In this document: positions 57,191 to 64,000 of the stretch, one piece after another | Position numbering within the stretch: the stretch's first letter is position 1 | How the letters are laid out: each line of letters opens with the position of its first letter | NCBI RefSeq assembly: GCF_017589465.1 | Contig: NZ_JAELYA010000005.1 | Coordinates: forward strand, 1-64,000 | Direction: 5' to 3' | DNA: 64,000 nt | Source: Pseudomonas schmalbachii | GTDB lineage: Bacteria; Pseudomonadota; Gammaproteobacteria; Pseudomonadales; Pseudomonadaceae | The notes under the pieces: model-generated | The model's input: the letters and a program-made list of their open reading frames with translations, nothing else | What the model was told of the DNA's origin: nothing | Database searches by the model: none | Made by a program: the position numbers and the translations under genes

Positions 57191-57220
57191 TTCACAGCCG
57201 GCCGGCTGGCGCGTTATAGT
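57191..57220 (+). promoter_or_regulatory. Candidate sigma-70 promoter of the MoxR/VWA operon
   Basis: TTCACA (57191-57196) and TATAGT (57215-57220) each match consensus at five of six positions with an 18-base spacer. Transcription would start near 57227, 60 bases before the ATG. Confidence 0.5.
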
Positions 57221-57286
57221 CGCAGTTCCCCCAGAATTTTCCCTGCCCGGGCGCGTACCCGGCCGACACCGTTCGAGGATTTCCCG

Positions 57287-58132
57287 ATGAAGTTCGAAGG
57301 TACCCAGTCCTACGTCGCCACCGACGACCTCAAACTGGCGGTCAACGCCGCCATCACCCTGCAGCGCCCGCTGCTGGTGAAAGGCGAGCCGGGCACCGGC
57401 AAGACCATGCTGGCCGAGCAACTGGCCGAATCCTTCGGCGCCAGGCTGATCACCTGGCACATCAAGTCGACCACCAAGGCGCACCAGGGTCTCTACGAAT
57501 ACGATGCGGTGAGCCGCCTGCGCGACTCGCAGCTGGGCGTGGACAAGGTCCACGACGTGCGCAACTACATCAAGAAGGGCAAGCTCTGGGAGGCCTTCGA
57601 GGCCGACGAGCGCGTGATCCTGCTGATCGACGAGATCGACAAGGCCGACATCGAGTTCCCCAACGACCTGTTGCAGGAACTCGACAAGATGGAGTTCTTC
57701 GTTTACGAGACCAACGAGACCATCAAGGCCAGGCAGCGCCCGATCATCATCATCACCTCGAACAACGAGAAGGAACTGCCGGACGCCTTCCTGCGCCGCT
57801 GCTTCTTCCACTACATCGCCTTCCCGGACCGCGAGACCCTGCAGCAGATCGTCGATGTGCACTATCCGAAGATCAGCGCGTCGCTGGTCAGCGAGGCGCT
57901 GGACATCTTCTTCGACGTGCGCAAGGTACCGGGCCTGAAGAAGAAGCCGTCGACCTCCGAGCTGGTCGACTGGCTGAAGCTGCTGATGGCCGACGAGATC
58001 GGCGAAGCCGTGCTGCGCGAACGCGACCCGACCAAGGCCATCCCGCCGCTGGCCGGCGCGCTGGTGAAGAACGAGCAGGACGTGCAGTTGCTTGAACGCC
58101 TGGCCTTCATGAGCCGCCGCGCTTCGCGCTGA
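57287..58132 (+). CDS. MoxR-family AAA+ ATPase
   Basis: A 281-residue AAA+ ATPase of the MoxR group, thought to act as a chaperone for metal-cofactor insertion or complex assembly together with a VWA partner. Walker A (GEPGTGKT) lies at about residues 37-44, Walker B (ILLIDEIDKAD) near 110, sensor 1 in IIITSNNEKELPD, and the arginine finger FLRRCFF. The VWA gene 116 bases downstream is the expected partner. A family-B repeat lies in the gap between them. Confidence 0.9.
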   Translation: MKFEGTQSYVATDDLKLAVNAAITLQRPLLVKGEPGTGKTMLAEQLAESFGARLITWHIKSTTKAHQGLYEYDAVSRLRDSQLGVDKVHDVRNYIKKGKLWEAFEADERVILLIDEIDKADIEFPNDLLQELDKMEFFVYETNETIKARQRPIIIITSNNEKELPDAFLRRCFFHYIAFPDRETLQQIVDVHYPKISASLVSEALDIFFDVRKVPGLKKKPSTSELVDWLKLLMADEIGEAVLRERDPTKAIPPLAGALVKNEQDVQLLERLAFMSRRASR

Positions 58133-58148
58133 TTCCAGGGTATCCCCT

Positions 58149-58217
58149 GTAGGAGCGGGCCATGCCCGCGAACCTTGCGAACTCACACAGAGCTTCGCGG
58201 GCATGGCCCGCTCCTAC
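58149..58217. repeat. Palindromic repeat, family B (copy 5), inside an operon
   Basis: Complete copy between the MoxR and VWA genes. The VWA ribosome site (GAGAGGACGCAGCC) lies just after it, so translation is not blocked. Confidence 0.85.
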
Positions 58218-58248
58218 GGGGACATGTGCTTCATGAGAGGACGCAGCC

Positions 58249-59430
58249 ATGCTGCTCAACCTGTTCAACGAAATGCGCGCGGCCAAGGTACCGGTGTCGG
58301 TGCGCGAGCTGCTCGATCTGATGGACGCGCTGAAGCACCGCGTGGTGTTCGCCGACATGGACGAGTTCTATTACCTCGCCCGCACCATCATGGTGAAGGA
58401 CGAGCGCCACTTCGATAAGTTCGACCGTGCCTTCGCCGCCTACTTCAAGGGTCTGGAGAAGCTCGACGACCATCTCAAGGCCCTGATCCCCGAGGAATGG
58501 CTGCGCAAGGAGTTCGAGCGCATGCTGACCGACGAGGAAAAGGCGCAGATCAAGTCCCTCGGCGGCCTGGACAAGCTGATCGAGGCGTTCAAGAAGCGCC
58601 TCGAAGAGCAGAAGGAGCGCCACGCCGGCGGCAGCAAGTGGATCGGTACCGGCGGCACCAGCCCGTTCGGCTCCGGTGGCTTCAACCCGGAAGGCATCCG
58701 CGTCGGTGATGCCGGCAAGCGCCAGGGCCGGGCGGTGAAGGTCTGGGACCAGCGCGAGTACAAGAACCTCGACGACCAGGTCGAACTGGGCACGCGCAAT
58801 ATCAAGATCGCCCTGCGCCGCCTGCGCAAGTTCGCCCGCGAAGGCGCGGCGGAAGAGCTGGATATCGACGGCACCATCGACCACACCGCCAAGGACGCCG
58901 GCCTGCTCAACATCCAGATGCGCCCGGAACGGCGCAACACCGTGAAGCTCCTGCTGCTGCTGGATATCGGCGGCTCCATGGACGCCCACGTGAAGGTCTG
59001 CGAGGAACTGTTCTCGGCGTGCAAGACCGAGTTCAAACATATCGAGTACTACTACTTCCACAACTTCATCTACGAATCGGTGTGGAAGAACAACCTGCGC
59101 CGCACCAGCGAACGCACCGCCACCTTCGACCTGCTGCACAAGTACGGGCCGGACTGGAAGATCGTCTTCGTCGGCGACGCGACCATGGCGCCCTACGAGA
59201 TCACCCAGGCCGGCGGCAGCGTCGAGCACTGGAACGAGGAAGCCGGCTACGTCTGGATGCAGCGCTTCATGGAGAAGTACAAGAAGCTCATCTGGATCAA
59301 CCCGTATCCGAAAGATTCGTGGAACTACACGACATCTACCGGGATCGTGCGGGAACTGATCAAGGATCAGATGTATCCGCTGACGCTGTCCGGGCTGGAA
59401 GAGGGCATGCGCTTCCTCTCCCGCGGCTGA
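58249..59430 (+). CDS. VWA-domain protein partner of the MoxR ATPase
   Basis: A 393-residue cytosolic protein of the CoxE/YeiB-like VWA group. The N-terminal 180 residues are helical and charged (MLLNLFNEMRAAKVPVSVRE). The C-terminal von Willebrand A domain shows its metal-site motif as LLLLLDIGGSMDAH, that is Asp-x-Gly-x-Ser in place of the usual Asp-x-Ser-x-Ser. GDATMAPYEI is the downstream acidic loop. It follows the MoxR gene and probably works with it. A terminator follows at 59451. Confidence 0.87.
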   Translation: MLLNLFNEMRAAKVPVSVRELLDLMDALKHRVVFADMDEFYYLARTIMVKDERHFDKFDRAFAAYFKGLEKLDDHLKALIPEEWLRKEFERMLTDEEKAQIKSLGGLDKLIEAFKKRLEEQKERHAGGSKWIGTGGTSPFGSGGFNPEGIRVGDAGKRQGRAVKVWDQREYKNLDDQVELGTRNIKIALRRLRKFAREGAAEELDIDGTIDHTAKDAGLLNIQMRPERRNTVKLLLLLDIGGSMDAHVKVCEELFSACKTEFKHIEYYYFHNFIYESVWKNNLRRTSERTATFDLLHKYGPDWKIVFVGDATMAPYEITQAGGSVEHWNEEAGYVWMQRFMEKYKKLIWINPYPKDSWNYTTSTGIVRELIKDQMYPLTLSGLEEGMRFLSRG

Positions 59431-59450
59431 AGCCGGCTGGTTCCGATCGA

Positions 59451-59487
59451 CGCCCCCGAGGGTATTCCCCGGGGGCGTTTTCGTTTC
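59451..59487 (+). terminator. Rho-independent terminator of the MoxR/VWA operon
   Basis: CGCCCCCG / CGGGGGCG is followed by TTTTCGTTT. It begins 20 bases after the VWA stop. Confidence 0.85.
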
Positions 59488-59558
59488 TGGCCGTACCCGG
59501 GGCACGGGTCTAGGCTCAAGCATTCCAACTGGGGGTGTTTTCCTGCAGGAGGACTACC

Positions 59559-60209
59559 ATGCGCAAGTCGACTCTCACCCTCGCCGTACCTGCGGCCCTG
59601 CTGGCGCTGACCTGCAGTTTCGCCAGCCAGGCCGACATGACCTTCTTCATCACCAGCCATGGCCCGGGCAAGGGCGCCGATCTTGGCGGCCTGGCCGGCG
59701 CCGACAAGTTCTGCCAGGAACTAGGCGCTTCCGGCGGCGCGGGCAAGCACACCTGGCGCGCCTATCTCAGTGCCAGCGCTGCCGACGGAGCCGCCGCGGT
59801 GAACGCCCGTGACCGCATCGGCAATGGGCCATGGCAGAACGCCAAGGGCGTGGTCATCGCCAAGGATCTCGCGCAGTTGCACGGCGAGAACAACCTGAAC
59901 AAGCAGACCGCGCTGGATGAGCACGGGCAGGAGATCAAGGGCCGCGGCGATACGCCGAACATGCATGACATGCTCACCGGCTCGCAGCCCGACGGCACGG
60001 CGTTCACCGATGACGCCGACCATACCTGCGGCAACTGGACCAACAGCGGCGAAGGCGTCGCCCAGGTCGGCCACCACGACCGCATTGGCCTGCGCGACGA
60101 TGCGCCGGCCAAGTCGTGGAACTCCTCGCACCCCTCGCGCGGCTGCAGCAGCGAGGCGCTCGCCGCCACCGGCGGGGCGGGGCTGTTCTACTGCTTCGCG
60201 ACGGACTGA
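59559..60209 (+). CDS. Secreted lectin-like protein, function unknown
   Basis: A 216-residue exported protein. The signal peptide is residues 1-25 (MRKSTLTLAVPAALLALTCS, cleavage after SQA). The mature part begins DMTFFITSHGPGKGADLGGL. It contains CQELGASGG...HTWRAYLS, DRIGNGPW, TWRAYLSAS and GCSSEALAATGGAGLFYC, with four Cys likely paired. This pattern resembles the collagen/endostatin-type or lectin-like proteins annotated in pseudomonads, with a Gly-rich loop that could bind a metal or sugar. I cannot name its ligand. The GCAGGAGGACTACC site supports the ATG at 59559. Confidence 0.75.
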   Translation: MRKSTLTLAVPAALLALTCSFASQADMTFFITSHGPGKGADLGGLAGADKFCQELGASGGAGKHTWRAYLSASAADGAAAVNARDRIGNGPWQNAKGVVIAKDLAQLHGENNLNKQTALDEHGQEIKGRGDTPNMHDMLTGSQPDGTAFTDDADHTCGNWTNSGEGVAQVGHHDRIGLRDDAPAKSWNSSHPSRGCSSEALAATGGAGLFYCFATD

Positions 60210-60318
60210 CCGACGAACCGGGCAGGCTGGTTCCGGCCGGCCTGCCTGAGGTCAATGGTTCCCGGATCGGCGTCGATTAGCCTTGCAGGTGCTACTGGAC
60301 CACTACAGGGCACCGATC

Positions 60319-60528
60319 ATGGCCAAGAAGTTTCCCCTGCAACCGAAGCATCCCGAGCGTATCTGCTGGGGTTGCGACCGATACTGCCCGGCGAACTCTC
60401 TGGCCTGCGGCAACGGCGCCGACCGCACCATGCACCCGAGCGAAACCCTCGGCGAGGACTGGTACGAGATGGGCGACTGGGGGCTGGAACCGGTGGAGCT
60501 GCCGGGAGCGGAGAACCCGCCCCGCTGA
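60319..60528 (+). CDS. Small DUF3079 protein
   Basis: A 69-residue cytosolic protein. It starts MAKKFPLQPKHPERICWGCD and continues with CPANSLACGNG and TMHPSETLGEDWYEMGDWGL, the DUF3079 pattern. Three or four Cys (WGCDRYCPANSLAC) suggest a metal or Fe-S site. No function is known. The stop touches the stop of the convergent kinase-like gene at 60529. Confidence 0.82.
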   Translation: MAKKFPLQPKHPERICWGCDRYCPANSLACGNGADRTMHPSETLGEDWYEMGDWGLEPVELPGAENPPR

Positions 60529-61014
60529 CTACAGCTTGTAGCCGATCTGCCGCAGCAGGCCCTTGCGCCAGTTGATGTCGTCGTCGCCCTCGATCCCCTT
60601 CGGACTGAATCCATCCACCACGCCGAGGATGCCGCGCCCCTGGTCCGTCTCCGCGACCAGCACTTCGGTGGGGTTGGCGGTGGCGCAATAGATGCGGCAC
60701 ACCTCGGGCACCATCTTCAGGGTGTTGAGGACGTTCAGCGGGTAGAAGCCGTCGCCGAGGAAGACGATGAAGGAATGGCCCGCGCCGATGGCCTGGGCAT
60801 TCTTCTGCGCCAGTTCGATCATCGCGCTGTCGGTCCCGGACCAGCGCACCAGGCATTTCCCCGACGCTTCGCAGAAGGCCAGGCCGAACCTGATGCCGGG
60901 CACGGCACCGACCAGGGCTTCGTGGATGTCCTCGACCGTCTTGATGAAGTGCGTCTGGCCGAGGATGAAGTTGGTGTCTTCCGGCTTATTGATCTTGATC
61001 GTGGTGAGTAGCAT
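60529..61014 (-). CDS. Adenosine-specific kinase-family protein
   Basis: A 161-residue protein of the PF04008 family, named after an archaeal adenosine-binding kinase structure. Typical stretches are INKPEDTNFILGQTHFIKTV, GIRFGLAFCEASG and PNPTEVLVAE-like CATANPTEVLVAET, then GRGILGVVDGFSPKG. The real activity in bacteria is uncertain. The ATG at 61014 follows GGAGGAAAGGCG. It is divergent from the EamA gene. Confidence 0.85.
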   Translation of the reverse strand: MLLTTIKINKPEDTNFILGQTHFIKTVEDIHEALVGAVPGIRFGLAFCEASGKCLVRWSGTDSAMIELAQKNAQAIGAGHSFIVFLGDGFYPLNVLNTLKMVPEVCRIYCATANPTEVLVAETDQGRGILGVVDGFSPKGIEGDDDINWRKGLLRQIGYKL

Positions 61015-61244
61015 CGCCTTTCCTCCATCCGCCGCCTGAAAAGCATAGCCACTGCTTTTAGGCAGCCGCCTGGATTGCCGGTCACGGGGCTGTCGATGTC
61101 GGAATTCCGTTGGCACCGATGGGCGCCGGGCGGGGATAATCACCGGCATTCATTTTGCGGGCGCGTCTGGCGCTCGCCTTCACTGCCGAGTCTTGCCATG
61201 GAAGCGACAATCCATTCCCTGCCAGCGATACCGTCGAGGTGCCC

Positions 61245-62180
61245 ATGAGCGCGCCACGCAAGGGGGCCGACGGCTTCGTCCTGCAACTGATGCTGGTGCT
61301 CTGCGTGATCTGGGGGCTGCAGCAGGTGGCGATCAAGATGGCGGCGGCGGACATCGTGCCGATCATGCAGGCGGTCGGTCGCTCGGCCATCGCCGCTGTG
61401 CTGGTCGGCCTGCTGATGTGCTGGCGCGGCGGCTGGGAAGGGCTGCGGCAGGGCACGCTGCCGGCCGGACTGGCCGCGGGCGTGCTGTTCGCCCTGGAGT
61501 TCCTGTTCATCGCCTGGGGGCTGGAATACACCACGGCCTCGCACATGGCGGTGTTCCTCTATACCGCACCGATCTTCTCCGCCCTCGGCCTGCATTTTCT
61601 GCTGCCCAGTGAGCGCCTGCGTCCGCTGCAGTGGCTGGGTATCGGCGTCTGCTTCGCCGGCATCGTCGTGGCCTTCGGCGGCGCCATGGACTTCGCCGGC
61701 ATGGACCGTCACATGCTGCTCGGCGATGCCCTCGGTGTGCTCGGCGGCATGGCCTGGGGCTTCACCACCGTCGTCGTGCGCACTACCCGGCTGTCGGAAG
61801 CGCCGCCGACGCTGACGCTGTTCTACCAGCTGTTCGTCGCTGCGATCCTGCTGTTGCTGGTGGCGCTGGCAACGGGGGAGGTCGAAAAGGTGAACCTGAC
61901 GCCAAGGGGCGTCTCCAGCGTGCTGTTCCAGGGCGTGATGGTGTCGTTCATCAGCTACTTCGCCTGGTTCTGGCTGTTGCGCCGCTACCTGGCGTCCAAC
62001 CTGGCGGTGTTCTCCTTCATGACCCCATTGTTCGGCGTTACCTTCGGCGTCTTGTTACTCGACGAGCCGCTGAGCCTGAACTTCATCGCCGGAGCAGTGC
62101 TGGTTCTGCTGGGGATAACCCTGGTCAGCAGCGAGCAATGGGTACTCCGTCTGATTCGCGGCAAGGTGGGGCGGGCTTGA
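61245..62180 (+). CDS. EamA-family (DMT) transporter
   Basis: A 311-residue inner-membrane protein with ten predicted helices in two EamA repeats (about residues 10-140 and 155-300). The second repeat includes FISYFAWFWLLRRYLASNLA and TPLFGVTFGVLLLDEPLS, the usual family sequence. Relatives export metabolites or amino acids; the substrate is not visible. ATG at 61245 follows CGAGGTGCCC. The last codons of this gene overlap the ANR-type box that seems to drive the next locus. Confidence 0.88.
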   Translation: MSAPRKGADGFVLQLMLVLCVIWGLQQVAIKMAAADIVPIMQAVGRSAIAAVLVGLLMCWRGGWEGLRQGTLPAGLAAGVLFALEFLFIAWGLEYTTASHMAVFLYTAPIFSALGLHFLLPSERLRPLQWLGIGVCFAGIVVAFGGAMDFAGMDRHMLLGDALGVLGGMAWGFTTVVVRTTRLSEAPPTLTLFYQLFVAAILLLLVALATGEVEKVNLTPRGVSSVLFQGVMVSFISYFAWFWLLRRYLASNLAVFSFMTPLFGVTFGVLLLDEPLSLNFIAGAVLVLLGITLVSSEQWVLRLIRGKVGRA

Positions 62181-62190
62181 TTCAGGTCAG
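62177..62190 (+). promoter_or_regulatory. ANR/DNR (FNR-type) box of the SicX/PA1414-like locus
   Basis: TTGAT-TCAG-GTCAG has a perfect left half and a right half of the accepted GTCA(A/G) type. It overlaps the EamA stop codon. With the centre at -41.5, the start would be near 62225, and TAAGCT (62213-62218) falls at the -10 position. Confidence 0.65.
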
Positions 62191-62276
62191 CCGGCCGGGG
62201 CTGGGGAGCACGTAAGCTTTGTTGCAAGGAATGAGTGGCACGGGCGGAGAGTGGGACGCCGGGCTATTCTTTCCGA

Positions 62277-62308
62277 GGGTGGCCCCTTTCTTAAGAAAGG
62301 GGCCACCC
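62277..62308 (+). promoter_or_regulatory. 32-base perfect palindrome in the small RNA leader
   Basis: GGGTGGCCCCTTTCTT is followed directly by its reverse complement with no loop bases. As RNA it forms a very stable hairpin ending 28 bases before the ORF start; as DNA it could be an operator. It resembles none of the dispersed repeat families in this window. Confidence 0.8.
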
Positions 62309-62336
62309 ACTTCCTCTCCTCCAAAGGGGGTCAACC

Positions 62337-62453
62337 ATGAAACTCTGGCTGCAAGTTCTGGCGTGGAAAATCGGAGTCACGCTCGGTCTGATCGAGCCTC
62401 CGCGGTTGCAACCCATCCCAATCCCCACCGAAGAGCAGCGCCGCCGCTGCTGA
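62337..62453 (+). CDS. 38-residue PA1414-family small protein
   Basis: The ORF encodes MKLWLQVLAWKIGVTLGLIE followed by PPRLQPIPIPTEEQRRRC. The PPRLQPIP segment is characteristic of PA1414-family peptides. The ATG at 62337 follows AAAGGGGGTCAACC, a strong ribosome site. An amphipathic N-terminal helix (residues 2-18) and a Pro-rich, basic tail are visible, so it may touch the membrane. It is inside the proposed SicX-like RNA, which may be both a regulator and a messenger. Confidence 0.75.
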   Translation: MKLWLQVLAWKIGVTLGLIEPPRLQPIPIPTEEQRRRC

Positions 62454-62478
62454 TATCTAGCTGTACCAACGTCGACTT

Positions 62479-62510
62479 CCTGCCTGCTATATGCGGGCAG
62501 GTTGCGTTTT
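62479..62510 (+). terminator. Rho-independent terminator of the SicX-like RNA
   Basis: A 9-base stem (CCTGCCTGC / GCGGGCAGG) around TATAT is followed by TTGCGTTTT. Confidence 0.8.
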
Positions 62511-62564
62511 GGGCAGCTGATTTTTCGCGGGCATGGTGTGGTCTCTACGGGCTGCAATGCCCAC

Positions 62565-62614
62565 CGTAGGTTGGCGCTGAGCAACGCGAAGCCCAACATC
62601 GCCATCGTTGGGCT
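62565..62614. repeat. Palindromic repeat, family A (copy 7, truncated)
   Basis: The left arm and the inner pair are present, but the right arm stops after GTTGGGCT and is replaced by other sequence. A partial family-B fragment (TCGCGGGCATGG) lies just before it at about 62525. Confidence 0.75.
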
Positions 62615-62642
62615 CTGGCACAGCCGCGTAGTTATGCAGCAC

Positions 62643-62673
62643 CGTAGGATGGGTTGAGCGAAGCGATACCCAT
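62643..62673. repeat. Palindromic repeat, GTAGGATGGGTTG type (copy 2)
   Basis: Same 31-base hairpin as at 54092-54123 (CGTAGGATGGGTTGAGCGAA, then GCGATACCCAT). Confidence 0.65.
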
Positions 62674-62694
62674 GCAGCCATGGCGCGTAAAGGT

Positions 62695-63420
62695 TCAGCC
62701 GTGCGCCTTCAACCACTCGTCGATCATTTCCCGCAACCGCTCCCCTGAGAAACTCGGAAAGTGCCCGCCATGCACGGTGCGCACCGGCAGCTCGCGCAGG
62801 CGTTCCAGGCTCTTCGCGTAATCGTCCAGATTCGAGTGATAGGCATCTTCCACCAGCGGGCCGTCGTAGACGATGTCGCCGGAGAATAGCGTCTGCGTCG
62901 CCGCTTCCCACAGGCTGATGCCGCCCGGCGAGTGACCGGGGGTGTGCAGCACCTGCAGCACGCGGTCGCCGAGGTCGAGCACGTCACCTTCGTCGATGGT
63001 ACGGGTCGCCGGGGCGGCCTTCACGGCGTATTCCGCGTAGCACAGCGGACAATCCGGATGGGCATCGAACATGTCGTCGCCGATGCACAGGTCGGCCAGG
63101 GTGCTCCGGTTGTCGGGAGCGGCGAGGATTTCCGCTTCGGCGGGATGCACCAGGCGCTCGGAAAATTCGTGGTGGCCGGCGATATGGTCGAAATGGGTAT
63201 GGCTGGCGACCGCCAGCAGCGGGCGCTCGGTGAGCCAGGGCAGTTGCTCGCGCAGGCTGACCAGGCCGGAGCCGCTGTCGATCAGCATGTCACGGTCACG
63301 GCCCTGGATATGCCACATGTTGCAGCGGTAGAAGGGGCGGATGTACGGCTCGTGGATCAGGCTGACGCCGTCGTAGCAGTGGCGGATCTCGAACCAGCGG
63401 TCGCGGGTGACGATTTTCAT
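62695..63420 (-). CDS. MBL-fold metallohydrolase
   Basis: A 241-residue metallo-beta-lactamase-fold protein, probably cytosolic. The metal site is seen in SHTHFDHIAGHHEF (H-x-H-x-D-H), HTPGHSPGGISLW, GDIVYDG and the C-terminal HGGHFPSF. Two extra Cys (DCPLCYAEY) sit in an insert near residue 130. The substrate is unknown. Its position between the PA1414-like locus and a TPP decarboxylase agrees with the P. aeruginosa PA1415 region. ATG at 63420 (MKIVTRDRWFEIRH). Confidence 0.88.
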   Translation of the reverse strand: MKIVTRDRWFEIRHCYDGVSLIHEPYIRPFYRCNMWHIQGRDRDMLIDSGSGLVSLREQLPWLTERPLLAVASHTHFDHIAGHHEFSERLVHPAEAEILAAPDNRSTLADLCIGDDMFDAHPDCPLCYAEYAVKAAPATRTIDEGDVLDLGDRVLQVLHTPGHSPGGISLWEAATQTLFSGDIVYDGPLVEDAYHSNLDDYAKSLERLRELPVRTVHGGHFPSFSGERLREMIDEWLKAHG

Positions 63421-63437
63421 TGACCCCTCCTCATGCC

Positions 63438-63522
63438 CGTAGGTTGGCGCTGAACGCAGTGAAGCCCAACATCTGCCGAGCTGTGGCACCGTTGGGCTTC
63501 GCAAGCTCAGCGCCAACCTACG
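63438..63522. repeat. Palindromic repeat, family A (copy 8)
   Basis: Complete copy in the gap between the TPP enzyme and the MBL-fold gene, both on the minus strand. Its end lies seven bases from the TPP enzyme stop. Confidence 0.85.
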
Positions 63523-63528
63523 TTTGGA

Positions 63529-64000
63529 TCATGGCGCGAACGGCGCCGTTTCCATCACTTCGACGATCAGCGGCCGGTCGCTTGGCGCGTTGCGCAGCAG
63601 CTCCTGCAGGTGCGTGTAGTCGCGGGCGCGCTCGGCGGCGCAGCCGAAACCGCGGGCGATGGCGAGGAAGTCCGGGGTGTAGATATCCACACCCAGCGGG
63701 GTGATGTCGCGGCGCTGCATGTAGCGCTTGATCTCACCATAGCCGTGGTTGTTCCACAGCAGCACGACGATGCCGACCTTCGCCTCCACCGCGCTGGCCA
63801 GTTCGGTCATGGTGAACTGCAGGCCGCCGTCGCCCATCAGGCTGATCACCGGGCGCGACGGATCGCCGAGCCTGGCGCCGATGGCTGCCGGCAGGCCGTA
63901 GCCGAGGGTGCCGTAGCCGGTGGAAGCGTTGAACCAGCGGCGCGCGCCGTCCAGTTCGACCAGATGGTTGCCGCTGTACACGGTCTGCGTGGAGTCGCCG
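63529..64000 (-). CDS. TPP-dependent decarboxylase/acetolactate synthase-type enzyme, 3' part
   Basis: The gene continues beyond the window; only the last 157 codons are present. They encode the C-terminal TPP-binding domain: GDSTQTVYSGNHL, FNASTGYGTLGYGLPAAIGA, then the cofactor motif GDGGLQFTMTEL to NNHGYGEIK (Gly-Asp-Gly to Asn-Asn). The family holds acetolactate synthases and 2-oxo acid decarboxylases. P. aeruginosa has a decarboxylase (PA1417) at the corresponding place near guanidinobutyrase genes, so an arginine- or guanidino-related substrate is possible but not shown. Confidence 0.88.
   Translation of the reverse strand, partial: GDSTQTVYSGNHLVELDGARRWFNASTGYGTLGYGLPAAIGARLGDPSRPVISLMGDGGLQFTMTELASAVEAKVGIVVLLWNNHGYGEIKRYMQRRDITPLGVDIYTPDFLAIARGFGCAAERARDYTHLQELLRNAPSDRPLIVEVMETAPFAP

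Larger units (their letters stand above)
62225..62510 (+). ncRNA. sicX: SicX-like small RNA (PA1414 locus) with embedded ORF
   Basis: Predicted transcript of about 285 bases. In P. aeruginosa the PA1414 locus makes SicX, an ANR-controlled small RNA that acts on ubiUVT messages and shifts chronic versus acute infection behaviour (recalled). Here the region holds an ANR-type promoter, a 32-base perfect palindrome in the leader (62277-62308), a C/U-rich stretch ACTTCCTCTCCTCC, a 38-codon ORF and a terminator. The gene order with an MBL-fold gene and a TPP decarboxylase downstream matches PA1414-PA1417. The RNA boundaries are inferred from motifs, not measured. Confidence 0.6.

Overview
The window is high-GC chromosomal DNA of a Pseudomonas from the broad P. 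aeruginosa group (P. nitroreducens/P. citronellolis-like is my guess). The evidence is the gene order: the molybdopterin and anaerobic-ubiquinone genes, the complete narXL-narK1K2GHJI cluster followed by a parvulin and moaA, rhlB, an amino-acid-binding protein near phosphatidylcholine synthase, cysK beside a MoxR-type ATPase, and a PA1414-type small RNA/peptide locus beside a metallo-beta-lactamase-fold gene and a TPP decarboxylase. All these orders are familiar from P. aeruginosa, but here they are packed together differently. I saw no rRNA, tRNA, CRISPR array, insertion sequence, prophage or integration site.

Layout. Positions 281-7064 hold molybdenum cofactor genes (moaC, moaD, moaE, moaB, moeA) and ubiU-ubiV-ubiT for oxygen-independent ubiquinone synthesis, interrupted by a divergent D-arginine dehydrogenase-like gene. 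Positions 7325-22212 hold a DGC-domain protein behind an ANR/DNR box, the nitrate sensor pair narX-narL, and the divergent nitrate respiration operon narK1-narK2-narG-narH-narJ-narI-ppiC-moaA. Its promoter shows a perfect ANR/DNR box and a NarL 7-2-7 site. Positions 22783-27669 hold a membrane protein, a RhlB-type helicase, a cNMP-like/GGDEF protein and a carboxylesterase. Positions 28111-33340 hold an amino-acid ABC transporter (aapJQMP) behind a candidate sigma-54 promoter and a hairpin leader, then phosphatidylcholine synthase. Positions 33557-61014 are mostly housekeeping and small conserved genes: yejK, sbcDC, rlmF, aceK, cysK, a MoxR/VWA pair, transporters, and several unusual members of known families. 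Positions 61245-64000 hold an EamA transporter, the SicX/PA1414-like locus, an MBL-fold hydrolase and the 3' end of a TPP enzyme.

How it fits together. Much of the window serves growth without oxygen on nitrate. The moa/moe genes make the cofactor for NarG; NarK1/K2 import nitrate and export nitrite; NarGHI takes electrons from ubiquinol; UbiUVT makes ubiquinone without O2; ANR/DNR and NarXL would control the set. The small RNA reported in P. aeruginosa to act on ubiUVT (SicX, PA1414 locus) appears to have its counterpart at 62225-62510.

The most unusual coding features are a response-regulator/PAS/kinase-like protein whose phosphorylation residues are all missing (43565-45328), an SRAP protein without the catalytic Cys2 (53378-53992), and an orphan membrane-anchored TAXI receptor (37377-38723). 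Over twenty palindromic repeats of several families lie in the gaps, mostly at gene 3' ends. All calls come from reading the sequence and from remembered family knowledge; no database search was run, and several start codons are judgement calls.
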